Of a DNA stretch of 23,918 nucleotides, positions 1 to 10,499 are shown piece by piece. Every line of letters begins with the position of its first letter. Within the stretch, counting starts at the first letter, position 1. Under the pieces are notes generated by a model that searched no databases, was not told the DNA's origin, and worked only from the letters and a program-made list of their open reading frames with translations. Origin of the DNA: Heterobasidion occidentale (lineage: Eukaryota > Basidiomycota > Agaricomycetes > Russulales > Bondarzewiaceae); the NCBI GenBank assembly GCA_039111635.1, contig JBCAQO010000119.1, forward strand, positions 1 through 23,918, written 5' to 3'. A program made the translations under genes and the position numbers.

Positions 1-1288
1 GGTCCACAGAGATGGGCTGCGTCGCTGTGCGGGGAAGTGAACTTGGAAATCATCATAAGCTCCGGTAGTAGGGCTCTGTCATGGGCATTGATGAGCGCGC
101 CCGTCACGACGAGTTTGCGGTGTCACGCGTTGCTATGATCTTCATGTTGTGTTCGTCGCTCCAAGACTCGGAGAGCCCTTTCGCCTCTCTGCGCTTTGTT
201 TCTTCAGGCGTTGTGTGCTAAAAAAAGCTACTGGCCGGTTCCCTGCAGCAGTCCGACGGCCTATGATGTGCCAGCTGTTTGGTGCTATGCGACTGCTATG
301 CGTCGTTCTCGTCCCACTTGTTTCACACTCGACTGCTCATGATGCCTTGCTCTTTATCTACCGCCTTACTGTCTTGAACGTCCGGGTCACGACCTCATGA
401 CTATGCACCGTGTCTCCTCTTATGAGTCGAGGGAATTTACAGCAGACGCGGCGAGGGCGCGCGCTCTCCGGTATGCTCGCTGCTTGTTCTTATCCCCTTT
501 TCCTCTGCTTAGTAGCTGCGCGCGCCACCACTCATCCCCTGCGACAACAGTCGCATCAATCGTATGCTTGCTCGCTGCTCGGTGTCACCGTCCACCTTCC
601 CGCGCTTGCTTGCCAAAGTCTAGCCTCTCCACGACCCTGCGGTCTTGCAAAGCTGCAAGCAGATCGGGCTCGTCTCTGGATCAACACTGTTCAACCACTC
701 AGTGGCTGCCCATACCCACATTTCGAGATGCATACGCCTAGGCGACGCGCGCGCAGTGCTCTCCCCTGCCTGTTGCCCATCGCCCGTCGGATTCTGCGAG
801 CACCTCCGCACAAACAGGCCGCCCGAACGCAAATCATAGTTTCTCGCAGTCATTTCCAAGACAATCGCTGATGCGACGTGACGGATGACCTGTCGATATA
901 AATCGGCGACATCATGAGAGAGGAAGAAGGACGAGGGCCAGCTGCGAACACGCTCCGTTGGTGCCCCGCGTGCCCATATGCTGTGTGGGCCCTCCTTCAC
1001 TCCCAATCCAGGGCTTTACTTGAATAGGCGTACTGTACATACTTGACTTCTTAGCTACTTGAGCTGCGCTGGGTTTGCAGCACCTGCGCTGAGATCGCGC
1101 TAGTAGTAATCTCCGAAAGAGTGTCGGCTGGCTCTTGAAGACGACAATCGTCGTAAGGAAGTACCACAAGAGTCAAGCTCAAAATGATTCCGTGCCTCGA
1201 TCCGCAAGTAAGAAGAACAAGACGTAGAATACGGAAGATAGATGAAAGGAATTCTGAATACATCCGCGTATAGTGCGACACAAGGTAC
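1..1288. other. No supported gene; possible decayed 3' part of the TPR gene
   Basis: I see no convincing gene here. Several short overlapping frames are open on both strands, but their composition (rich in Cys, Ser, Arg) looks like random reading of pyrimidine-rich DNA. On the minus strand around 820-940 there is a short stretch reading VADLYRQVIRHVASAI and then ARNYD. It faintly resembles the helical linker before the C-terminal part of fungal TPR/CHAT proteins, and could be a decayed continuation of the gene at 1289-2442. That is a guess from similarity of style only. Confidence 0.3.
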
Positions 1289-2442
1289 TTATAATCGCCG
1301 ACGATATTGCCCGACCATATGTAGCCCTGGCACTCCGAATATCTCGAAGATAGGAGAGCCTTGTGCAGACAAATCAAGGGCTTCAGAGCCTTTGCTATGC
1401 GTCTCTTGCTGTTGAGCGCGCACGCGAATCGCCTCCGTCAAGTCATCGCTTTGACCACCCAGGATAAACCTGGTGACAAGAGCAGCAGAAAGTCTTTCGA
1501 GTAGCGGCGATTGGTCGAGATGTGATGCGGCCTGAGTGCGTAGACACTCTTGGATGGTTGAAACTGCGTTATCCAGGTCCCGAAAATGCCGTGTATGAAA
1601 AGACCGTGAAATGAGGGCATTGGCGAGGCCAGACATGGAGGCCGATCGTTTGATATCGGATGCTCCACGCAAGTCCACAGCCTGGCGGAATAGGAATATG
1701 GCAGAATCGATACCCGAGATCGACGCAGCCTGGCAGAATTCTATCACGGTAGCGAGGGCGAGATTGATCATTGCAGACAATTCGCCTTCGCTCGCGCGAG
1801 CTGCATAGCGCGAATACCCCTAGAAACCGTAAAGATTATTAAAATGAGTTGCTACGTAAGAAACCGCAAAATAACATACCCCGAGCCCTTCATTGCTTGC
1901 AATGCCATTGTCAGCCATCGTGCCGGGGCTCATCAGGTTCGAGAATTCTTCGAACAGCTTAAGAGCCTCGTCCAACGCCGAAACCTGGTCTGTCCAGATA
2001 TATTTGACCACCAGAGACAACGCAAGGTTGTTCAACAAGGTTATTCGGTTAGGGTGAGTCACGGGACGAAGATCAAGGGCTTCGTGAAGGAGAAGCAGAG
2101 CAGTTGCAAGAGACGGCAGTTGACTCGCTTCCTTGCACTCCTTCAGAACGGAGCTTGCAAGCCCATCTAATTCGTCTAGATCCAAGCCTGTATCTTTTTC
2201 GTTGTCTGAAAGCTCGAGGAATCCCTCCACCTGCTTGCATGAGAAGGTCATAAGATTGAGACGGTTAAAATGAGGTGGAAACCCGTACAGGAGGGTCTGA
2301 CATAGACTTTCGTCGATGATTCAGCTTTGGTCTCAATGAAGGAAGAGAAAGCTGAACATACAATGTCTGGTATTTCCAATTCAGTTACTGTAGCAGAGGT
2401 ATCTCGTTCAGCCATTGAATCAGCTATGGGACTGTCGTTCAT
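1289..2442 (-). CDS. TPR-repeat protein fragment (CHAT-type fungal family), spliced and apparently truncated
   Basis: Three exons join in frame. Exon 1 (2442-2308) starts at the ATG of MNDSPIADS. An intron of 77 bp (2307-2231) ends in GCAAGCAG. Exon 2 (2230-1880) carries GLDLDELDGLASSVLKEC and a TPR-like helix pair with LHEALDLRPVTHPNRITLLN. A 60-bp intron (1879-1820, GTATGT...TTTCTAG) follows. Exon 3 (1819-1289) continues with the repeats FLFRQAVDLRGASDIKRSAS and DLDNAVSTIQECLRTQAASH. Rows of the form LdeAlxlxxxAvdlrp.hp.R...L.nLA.al..Rf are characteristic of the long TPR arrays that precede CHAT protease-like domains in Agaricomycetes. Here the frame closes after about 230-250 residues, and no CHAT domain follows in the window. 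It is either a truncated copy or has further exons I cannot place. The TPR assignment is moderately firm; the function (protein-protein scaffold) is inferred from the family. Confidence 0.55.
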
Positions 2443-4024
2443 TATTAATACTGAGCGTTATGCGTGTTGAGGAGGGGTGTTGTGGTAGCATTAGCATGTC
2501 AATGCGAGACCGATAGATATAGCGAGTGACACGCACCAGAAACGCGAACTTAGACACAGGATCACTTATATTATCGTCTGCGATACTTTGAGTGTGAATG
2601 AAGCTGCACTGCAGCGGTTGGTTATATGGCGATGTTCGTTCAATGACACTGCCGGACAGCAGATCATACTTGGATTTGGAAGCAAGACGCGCACACTGCA
2701 TATTACATGAATATGTTTGCTGATAAGCGCGCAATCAGTATAGGGTACGTACTTTTCAATCTGTGAACATGCGACAGATCCCAACTCGTCTGAAGAATCT
2801 CAATTGTTGGCACTTTTGGATCATTACCATCGTGTTGTGAACGTGCGGAGAAAAGTGTCTTTCTAAGGAGGCACGTTGGCATTCATAGAATCAACCACGT
2901 AGAATTTCCCTACTACACGGTTCCTCGGACAAGAGAAGGTCAAGGCCGTGTTGATAGACAAACACAGAGAAAGAAGAAATGAAGGCGCACAGTATACATG
3001 CGGCATTTGCACAAGGCTGTGTGCACACGCTTGGAGCATTCCAACTAGAATATCCTGATCGAAATCATGTCTTGCTTAGAGCTTGACGATCATGTCGCCA
3101 CCCATAATCCGGACATTGGGGACCAGTTCCAAATACTCCATCGTCTTGGTTCGGTAACCAAATCACCTGGCCCATGTTCATGTCCTATGCTTCTGTTTAA
3201 GAATGTTAGCTACTAAGACGAGAGTGCGAGGCTATACGGCGCAAGGACTTTATGAGCGCCAATCATTTTCAGGTTTCAAGGGTCGACACATTGAGGGAAC
3301 ATTGCAAGATAAGGAGAATGCAGACGTCAGGATGCAGGGTACGGATGTAGAACATACTGAAAGGTGATAAACGAGGTAGGCAAGTGAGCAAAGAAGGAGG
3401 TTGCAAACGCCTGTTTTGGTGACAACGCTGGTCTCTGGAGTGATGATGCACGTCAATGATCTATGGCAGCTTCAAGACTCCTCTTGCACGAGCGAAGGGA
3501 AACACGTACATGATGCCCTACAACTCAACATGCGGCCCAGTCCAACATCCCGAGCAGTCAGATACTGTCGCAGAAGAACTGAGAGATTGCATTGCGGAGT
3601 TAGTCTAGCTCCCTTGGTTGCATAGAAAGACTAGCTGCTTAGTGACAGGCACAGCGCTTCAGCGTGCAACTGCTAGTCCTTGTCGATGAAGAGATAACAT
3701 TAATCAAAAGACGTTTGCGGCTCGGATAGTCTCCTTTCGCTTTTCTAGGATAGTTTTGGGGCAACTGCTGTAGAAGCTGTCAAGAACTGGACTGGCTGAG
3801 CTCTAGTTGATGAAATAAAGTCAATGAACGATGATGTTGTCGGTGGAGTGATTATTTCGAAAGGTAGAAATTGAAATTATTGGAATTAAAAAGCCCGGAG
3901 AGGATAAACGATAGCATACATGCAGACCAGATGCCCTCGGTCATCCCGGAGAGAGATACGCACGATGTTCATTCAAAGCGTCCTAACTTGGATACTCAAG
4001 AGACCTTGAAACGAGTATTGAACG
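2443..4024. other. Intergenic stretch, nothing recognised
   Basis: No frame here shows a recognisable domain or conserved motif, and the longest open frames (about 60-104 codons) have non-coding composition. The left end presumably holds the promoter of the minus-strand TPR gene. The right end is downstream of the terpene synthase gene. No repeat or transposon signature was seen. Confidence 0.4.
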
Positions 4025-5200
4025 TCAAGCGTTGGAAACTGCCCAAGGAGTATCAGAAAAACATACCTCAGCGTTCTTCTTCGGAAGAAGTTTCACAACG
4101 AGTTGTTTCTTGATCTCCTGCCCTTGGTCCCCGAAGTACCGCTTCGTCTCGAAGCTCCAGTGTAATGAGCCAATGATCCAATTTTGAAGGCCGTCAATGT
4201 ACAACTGAACCTGGCGATCGAGGTCGGGGCCCCAAGATGAAGCGAGCGGCGAGTAAACTCGAAGGCATCGATGGTGTCTTTGCAAAGTTCACCAACGCTG
4301 TCAATCGCTTCCTGCAGCGAAAGACTTTGCTGATTCATGATGACGGTGATCATGTTGTGATTGTCACCTCGAGACTGCTCGACGTTGTAAGAGAAGATAT
4401 CCTGATAAACGAACGCAAGGATCAAAACACAAGCTGAACGAGCAAGATAGACAAAACCTCACGTTAGTCCATGTCACTAGATCATTTGTCGCATTCTCAA
4501 GGATTTCTATGGAAGGGTGCTTCATGACCATGTCGGGGAGGTCGATGCAGGCGGCGTATTCGATGAGGGCAAAGCAAGGCTTGCATCCGCTGGTATTCCG
4601 TCGGAGGGCAGTATACGACTCAAGGTCAGGGATATTGTTGTGTTCACGATCAAGAGCTTGTTGCGTCACTGCGCGAAAGAAGAGCACCATCGTATGGATG
4701 AATCGCTGAGTGCAGTTGGGACCTCCGTCTTGTACAAAGCACCCAAAGAAACTGTAAAATCATCAGAAACTGCCCGAAGATGATTTCTGTGTATGAGAAA
4801 TTGGGGGATAGACTTACCACTTGGCCAACTTCCCAACCGCCTTATTCGTCTCAAACCCGACCGGATCACTCAACGCGCCTATGACGCAATCCTTCATGCT
4901 ATCGATATCTTTGACATCGAACTCGTCCGACCAGTCGTCCAGCTTGAACAGGTAGTTCATGTAATCCGCACAAACGCGCAGACGGCCCTTGTCCGCGTCA
5001 GGATAGCACATGGCCGCGAGGCTCCCGGCTTTGAGGTCTTTGAATTCCCGGCACTTCTTCGCAGTCATGGGAGCACTAGCAAGGAGCCAGGACTCGGAGG
5101 CTGCGGCGACTTCATGTCCATGGGGGTTGGTGCAGATGGGATACCGACAGTAAGAGATGAAGTCGGGAAGATTGAAAGTGCCGTGCTCGATGTAAGACAT
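4025..5200 (-). CDS. Sesquiterpene synthase (class I terpene cyclase), three exons, one apparent frameshift
   Basis: Class I terpene cyclases ionise farnesyl diphosphate with three Mg2+ ions and cyclise it in the cytosol. Exon 1 (5200-4818) starts at MSYIEHGTF and carries the aspartate-rich metal motif in YLFKLDDWSDEFD (about residues 85-97). Intron 1 is 4817-4752 (GTAAGTC...TTTTACAG). Exon 2 (4751-4463) has QRFIHTMVLFFRAVTQQALD and LESYTALRRNTSGCKP, typical helices F-H. Intron 2 is 4462-4402 (GTGAGG...TTTATCAG). Exon 3 (4401-4025) completes the NSE metal motif across the splice junction, N|DIFSYNVE (N, S, E all present), then has SSWGPDLDRQV and the C-terminal SLHWSFETKRYFG motif. Predicted length is near 350 residues, normal for basidiomycete sesquiterpene synthases. 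The frame slips once at 4255-4257, where a T run in coding sense is one base short for the downstream frame. All key residues are intact, so the gene may be functional if that base is an assembly error. The product cannot be predicted. No P450 or other modifying enzyme lies nearby. Confidence 0.85.
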
Positions 5201-5944
5201 GAACGGAGAGTAATGAGAGGGAAAGGAACAGGGAGAGGAAAATGAGGATGGGCCCTGAAGCTCCTCTGCGGGTATTCTTTAAATCGCCTGACAATATCGC
5301 AAGAAACATGGAAAGGCTCTCAAGGTTTCGAAAGCTGCGTTTCATCTTTTCACCTGATTTGCTTGCATGTCGACCCTCAAACATCCATGCTACGCGTAAG
5401 AGCACAGGGATACGAGTGAGAGTCATTAGTCAGTTGTGAGAGAGCTCGATAACTTACATGAGTGATGCACCGAGCATGTTTGGTCAGAGCATCGGACGGG
5501 TGAAAGTTACGACGCTCCATAAATCCCAGACGCTAACCAAAGCACCGATGGTGTGAAACCGTCTCTTCTCTGAGTGATCCCGAGCATCGCGGCGTGGTTC
5601 AGAGCATGCTAGATTCGGTATGTAGTGTGGACGAGATTGCCTGTCATTAGGACAGGACGTTTGCTGGGGGATATCAATGGCAGAGGGTCAAAGAAGAGAT
5701 AGGCAATGTAGCTGCCAATTGGCTCGTACTCAACGTGCGACGAGAGACCTGTGATCGCAGACTAGCTACATCAGAATGCATTTCCTGCTCTGATACGGTT
5801 TCGAGAACAAGGAGTTCCCCAATGTCACGGTTTGGGACAGAGAAGGTTGTGACGAGCGCGTGGCCTTGCTCACGAGAATTTTGAATAGCCCCTCTCCAAG
5901 TTCTGGCAGCGCGCATCTTCCTTACAAAGCGAGGACTGAGAAAT
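5201..5944. other. Divergent intergenic region between terpene synthase and F-box genes
   Basis: The region is shared upstream DNA: the terpene synthase reads left from 5200 and the F-box gene reads right from 5945, so promoters for both should lie here. I see no clear TATA box or coding frame. A minus-strand frame at 5674-6006 overlaps the start of the F-box gene and is not supported by any motif. Confidence 0.4.
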
Positions 5945-7652
5945 ATGCCTGATACAATCTCAAGGTACGTGCACGATCCTCTCTCAACGCAGTCAATCCA
6001 ACCCACTTCTTATTTTTGCTCAGCACAACCACTCCTGCCATTCCACGGCTGCCATCCGACGTTGCAGACGAGTTTTCCGCTGGCTTGCAAACTACCAGCG
6101 CAGCCTCTGCACCCTTCCACGTCCATTCTATCCCCCCCGAGATACTCACCTGCATCTTCGTCTGGCTCATCACCCTCAACCCGGTTGTCGGACCATGGGG
6201 CAATATGTCGTCGCATACTCGACTCGCCTGGATCGTACCAGCGACACATGTGTGCGCGCGTTGGCGCGCCGTAGCAATCGCAAATCCATGTCTCTGGACA
6301 GAGATCAATCACAATACCATCGGCATCGAGTGGGCTCTGGAGATGGCGCGTCGCGCCTGTCAAGCGCCTATCGATGTGTACACGGATGCAGACTGCATGC
6401 CGCTCTTGGACTGCGTCGTCGAACACATCGACCACGTGCGGCACCTTCAGCTCAGAGATATCCGTCAAGGCAACATGACCTCGGTCCTCGCGCGCCTCAA
6501 CCGCCCCGCGCCAATGTTGGAATCTGTCGAGATCTACTGTAGGAGCACGAGCACGCTGCCTACAGACCTTTTTGCAAACACCACCCCACGCCTGCGCCAC
6601 GTCTGGCTTAGCGACTGCTACGTCCCCCCAAATCACACCGTATTGTCGGCAAGCCTTGTCTCACTGAAAATTCACATGTGGACGACTGATCGGACGCCAC
6701 TGGAATACACCTACGATGAGCTACTTGACGTCCTCGAGCGAATGCCGGACCTCGAGGTCCTACATCTCAACCCCCTCCGTTGCCTGGCCCTGCCTCGCTG
6801 GGAAAGTCCCGCAGCGTCTCCCTCCCGCACCTCGACGTGCTACGTCTTGAAGGTGGTCTGGGTGGCTGTTGCCGTCTTGCAGCTAGCCTGGATCTCCCTG
6901 CCCATACCTCGATCCGGATGATATGCGTATCTTTCTCAGACAACAGGGAGGACTGCCATCCGCTTGTCCCATTCATCACCGAGCGGATCGCCGCGGCAGC
7001 CACGATACACCCCATCGAGCATCTCTACATGAACGGCGCGTGGGCTACATTCATCAGGCTTTCCTTCGGACCTCTCAAAGCGCACACGACCCGATTCAGC
7101 GCTCTGCCTCTCGACGTCGCCATTCGTTTTCCATTGCCCGACGGCGAGGTCCCCCGCTGGTTTCTCGAGTCCGTCTGCGCCGTGCTTCCGCTCGGCGGGC
7201 TGCGAGAGCTGTCGGTAGACACGGGCTACGAGAGTTGGTTCCAGCCAGGGCACTGGCAGGAGACGCTCCGCCCCGCGAAGCGAGTGGAGACGGTAAACGT
7301 GCGGGGCGCGGCGGCCAGGCATCTCGTGAGCTCGCTCAGGATGGAGTCGCGTGCGGGCGAGCCGCCAGATGAAGCACCGACTCTGCTATTTCCGGCATTG
7401 AAAACCCTCGCCCTGTGGGAGCTGTTGGGCATCCACGACGTCGCGCCAGGGACACCGCGATCAGATGAAGAGCTCGTGGGAGCACTCGCTTCTCGCACGC
7501 CGAAGGCACCGCTCGAGACGCTGAAGCTTTTGGATTGCAATGTGCAGAAGAAATGGATAGAGACCTTTGAAGCCGTCGTGCCTACTGTCATCGTGGATTC
7601 TGACGCTCGGTTCCCGATACCGTTCCTTTACCGCGGCAGTAAGCATGAGTGA
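5945..7652 (+). CDS. F-box domain protein with leucine-rich-like C-terminal region, one apparent frameshift
   Basis: F-box proteins are substrate receptors of SCF ubiquitin ligases, binding Skp1 through the F-box and the target through the C-terminus. Proposed structure: exon 1 5945-5964 (ATG CCT GAT ACA...), a 59-bp intron 5965-6023 (GTACGT...TTTGCTCAG), then exon 2 from 6024. The codon AG|C is completed across the splice and the frame is kept. The F-box lies near residues 35-90: IPPEILTCIFVWLITLNP, then HVCARWRAVAIANPCLWTEI. The pattern LARLNRPAPMLESVEI, TPRLRHVWLSDC, LEVLHLN and LDVLRLEG looks like the irregular Leu-rich repeats of Agaricomycete F-box proteins. The frame shifts once at the C5 run 6771-6775; one more C restores LNPPPLPGPASLG and the frame stays open to the stop at 7650-7652. 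Total length is about 535-540 residues. Agaricomycete genomes carry hundreds of such genes, so the target is unknown. Confidence 0.8.
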
Positions 7653-8839
7653 TCGGTAGGAAATCGAGGGCCTCAGCGCAGCATGCCGCAATTCTGTTTT
7701 CTCCCCCGATTCTCAATGTACGTACGTGATCTGAATCTAACAAAAGCTGAGAGTGGGTCCATGCCTTTGAGACGTTGACAGGACAATAACGTGACCGCTT
7801 TTTAACTATCGAGGTGCAAAACACGGTCTCATCTATCCCTCCACATCGGCCGAATTGCGGACGTGTCCGGCTAGGTTTCAGCATCCCGTGGTCGCTGCTC
7901 GCAAGCTTCCGTGCATGGACCGTACCGTACCCCGCGCGGCCGCCGTGACGTCCTCGTGACCACGGTGCACTACCTAGTACAAGACCGCCGCAAGCCTCGT
8001 CATCACGTCCAGCTGCTCGCTGCCATGTACGAGTACAGGCACCACCCATCCACATCGCACCCACGCAGGAGAGCTCCGCCCTGCGCGCTCGTGATCGCGG
8101 TGTCGAGAATTGTACCGCACGCTGAATGGATTTCACCCTTCATAAGCAGCCGCTGTCCGGCCTCTTTCCTAGCCTTGCCTCGAGCAACAAGCGCCCGAGC
8201 AGCGGCATCCTTCGACGACCCAGGTGTCCTCATAATCATATAATTATCACCATATTTTGTTGACCCTGTGTACATGAATGACATTTATTCTCGAACGTGA
8301 ATGCACTCACCGTCCCGGGCGTGATCGAGGAGTGAGCTCGCTTTGCGGGGAACGGCTGAACGGTGAGAGGTTGGTCTATTAGACTAGTGGACAATGGACT
8401 TTGGCACTAGTAGCCAATGAACTTGTGTGCTTATAGACCTCGCTAAGTTGTAGACTTTGGGACTTTGGGATGTGGGAAGGGCCGGAGCTGGCCGGCTTCT
8501 CCGGCGCACTAAGCATGATCAAACAGACCACCGGACCGCATAGATCCGTCGCCATTGCCGTAGCAGACAGCGACAACGAACTGATGTCGCTATCAAGTCT
8601 ATCTCGTATTCTCGTCGACCACCCAAACATCACTCAACGGCTGAGAATCGCGTCGTTCTTACAGCTATTCCGACTTGTCGATCACCTCAAAGAGTACTTG
8701 TCATGGCACTTATCGCCCGATGCTGAGGGGCCATCAGCAAACTGGAAAGTGTCTGTACCAACCTAGACAGACACTCCTAGGCCCCCAGATGCCTCTAGCA
8801 AGTCCCCGATTAGACAGACACACCGGTGTCTGGACAGAT
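7653..8839. other. Intergenic stretch, nothing recognised
   Basis: No frame with recognisable domains was found. The frames at 7588-8136 (-) and 8470-8766 (+) lack motifs. The right end of this region abuts the outer 217-bp repeat of the YR retrotransposon and may be the insertion site. Confidence 0.4.
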
Positions 8840-9056
8840 ATCTATAGACTCCGCCGCTCGCATAGGAAATGACAGGATCAATGCGAAGCCATTGATTCCT
8901 GTAAAACTGTGAGACGTGGCAAAGACATGGATTGGTAGACCAAACAAACAATTCAAAGTAGATACATGCGAGTGACAAATGAGAGTGCAATAAGGAGGGA
9001 GAAGCCCGCAGGGGTTCCGACACCTAACTAAAGAGGAAGGCAGGCAAGCAGCGATA
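8840..9056 (+). repeat. 217-bp direct repeat, outer copy (B2-like)
   Basis: The sequence from ATCTATAGACTCCGCC to GGCAAGCAGCGATA is repeated in the same orientation at 10208-10424. Reading base by base I find a single difference (gcGagtgac here, gcAagtgac there). Flanks diverge immediately on both sides. The ends are not TG...CA, so it does not look like an LTR. Its position 3' of a tyrosine recombinase fits a split direct repeat. Confidence 0.9.
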
Positions 9057-10207
9057 GGGGGTAGGGCTCAGGAACAGAAGGGACATTATGGAGGGAGGGT
9101 CTGAGCCAAAGAGAGCTAATCGCTGTACTGCAAGCAAACCTAATCCATTAGATATCCAGTTGAGAGTGAGGAACAGGAGAAAATGTACAGGAGCTGACAG
9201 AACACCACATGAAATGGCAGGAGCGAATAAGGTGCGAGGAGTCTAAAAAGGGATATCAAAGGCCGCATAATGATCAGGGTAGAGGGCATCAGCCTTGAAG
9301 CTGCCATTCTCTCAAATCTGTCTCCTTGCACTGTGCTGTGCGATGGCCAACAACCGGTCGAAGGTGGGTGCAATGCTGCCATGGATCGTCCACATCTGGA
9401 AGCTGACCTGGGGAGAGGGGAGCAGATGTATCGAGGAGCCAGGTACGGCAGAGGTGGTGGAAGAGGGAGAAGGGGAAAGGGGTAGAAGCCCATATGAAAG
9501 GAATGGATAGGAGGATGTCACGTCCAGCGTAGGTGGAAATCCAAAATTCAATCCAGTGCAACTCAATTGCTCTAACACCACGGACCTCACCACAGAGGTA
9601 CTGGAAGCGCCTAGAGTCAATGACAGCAACACGGGAGCCAATGCGAATGGGTTCAGCAGGGCGACAGGAGACATGCCAGGAAGAGAGATAGTTGGGAGAT
9701 TGCGTAACAGCATGGGGGTATGCATGAATGGGTATGAAAGTGACGACTGGTGGAAGAGGGCCTGCTATGGAAGAGGTGGGAGAATTCTGTCCTGAAAGTG
9801 CAGGTGAAGCCTGATGTGGGGATGGGGAAGGCATTATGCTTGCACGAAACTGAGGAGTAGGGAACAGGCGAAGGTGGGCTTTTATGGGCAGAAAAGGAGG
9901 GAGGTAAATCATGTGTGTCATATGGGCGGAGATAGCATGTCAGAAGGATTAAGCGGCGCAGTCTATAGGCGAATATGTGGAACCATAGAAGGACATTGTA
10001 TGATGGCATAATTGGAAAGAGTGTGCCTTAAGCATAGGGGATCAGGGAGGGTGGGCCAAGGAAAGAGTTGTGTTAGAAAGTGTGCCACAGAGGCAGCAGA
10101 CAGGATGACCGGAAGGAATAGAATGTCTAAGTGAGGAGACTGCGAGCTCATGTCGTCCGTAGACCTCATTCTAGGGTCAGGTCATGCTTTCCTTTCCTTA
10201 GAAACCA
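9057..10207. other. 1151-bp purine-rich segment between the two 217-bp repeats (A2-like)
   Basis: This segment lies between the two repeats. Its plus strand is strongly purine-rich with many GGAGG/GAGAAGG runs. In the Ngaro model it corresponds to A2, which should match a left-terminal repeat A1, but I found no second copy in the window. It is long for an A2 segment; it may contain an extra insertion or cargo (see the ORF at 9289-9921). Confidence 0.5.
9289..9921 (-). CDS. Hypothetical ORF (210 codons) between the split repeats
   Basis: I do not recognise this ORF. It runs in the same direction as the retrotransposon genes. The N-terminal third is Pro/Ser-rich. The middle has a compact stretch with RIGSRVAVIDSRRFQYLCG followed by ELHWIEFWI, loosely like an SH3/KOW-type beta barrel (GxxVxVxD...GxV), but too little to name. 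The C-terminus is rich in His, Pro and Cys without pattern. Because the minus strand is pyrimidine-rich and low in A, stop codons are depleted, and a frame of this length could be chance. Confidence 0.25.
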   Translation of the reverse strand: MTHMIYLPPFLPIKAHLRLFPTPQFRASIMPSPSPHQASPALSGQNSPTSSIAGPLPPVVTFIPIHAYPHAVTQSPNYLSSWHVSCRPAEPIRIGSRVAVIDSRRFQYLCGEVRGVRAIELHWIEFWISTYAGRDILLSIPFIWASTPFPFSLFHHLCRTWLLDTSAPLSPGQLPDVDDPWQHCTHLRPVVGHRTAQCKETDLREWQLQG

Positions 10208-10424
10208 ATCTATAGACTCCGCCGCTCGCATAGGAAATGACAGGATCAATGCGAAGCCATTGATTCCTGTAAAACTGTGAGACGTGGCAAAGACATGGAT
10301 TGGTAGACCAAACAAACAATTCAAAGTAGATACATGCAAGTGACAAATGAGAGTGCAATAAGGAGGGAGAAGCCCGCAGGGGTTCCGACACCTAACTAAA
10401 GAGGAAGGCAGGCAAGCAGCGATA
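10208..10424 (+). repeat. 217-bp direct repeat, inner copy (B1-like)
   Basis: This is the second copy of the repeat at 8840-9056, starting 76 bp downstream (minus-strand sense) of the recombinase stop codon. It differs by one base from the outer copy. The placement directly after the last ORF is where the B1 copy of a split-direct-repeat element sits. Confidence 0.9.
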
Positions 10425-10499
10425 CCCGGCTACGTAGGAGAGCAACGACGCATTAGGGGCTTGGCTGAATTCCCGAAGACTAGGAGTGGCGAACTGACC

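Noticed and set aside
149..871. Overlapping plus-strand ORFs of 83-153 codons
   Set aside because: Two frames are open at once with Ser/Arg/Cys-rich composition, no domain and no splice logic; most likely chance in pyrimidine-rich DNA.
5674..6006. 110-codon minus-strand ORF upstream of the F-box gene
   Set aside because: It overlaps the first exon and intron of the F-box gene and shows no recognisable motif; treated as promoter-region noise.
8840..10424. Interpretation of the 217-bp repeats as LTRs of a small non-autonomous LTR element
   Set aside because: The ends are not TG...CA, and no primer-binding site or polypurine tract was seen at the inner borders. The position next to a tyrosine recombinase fits split repeats better. 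Not fully excluded.
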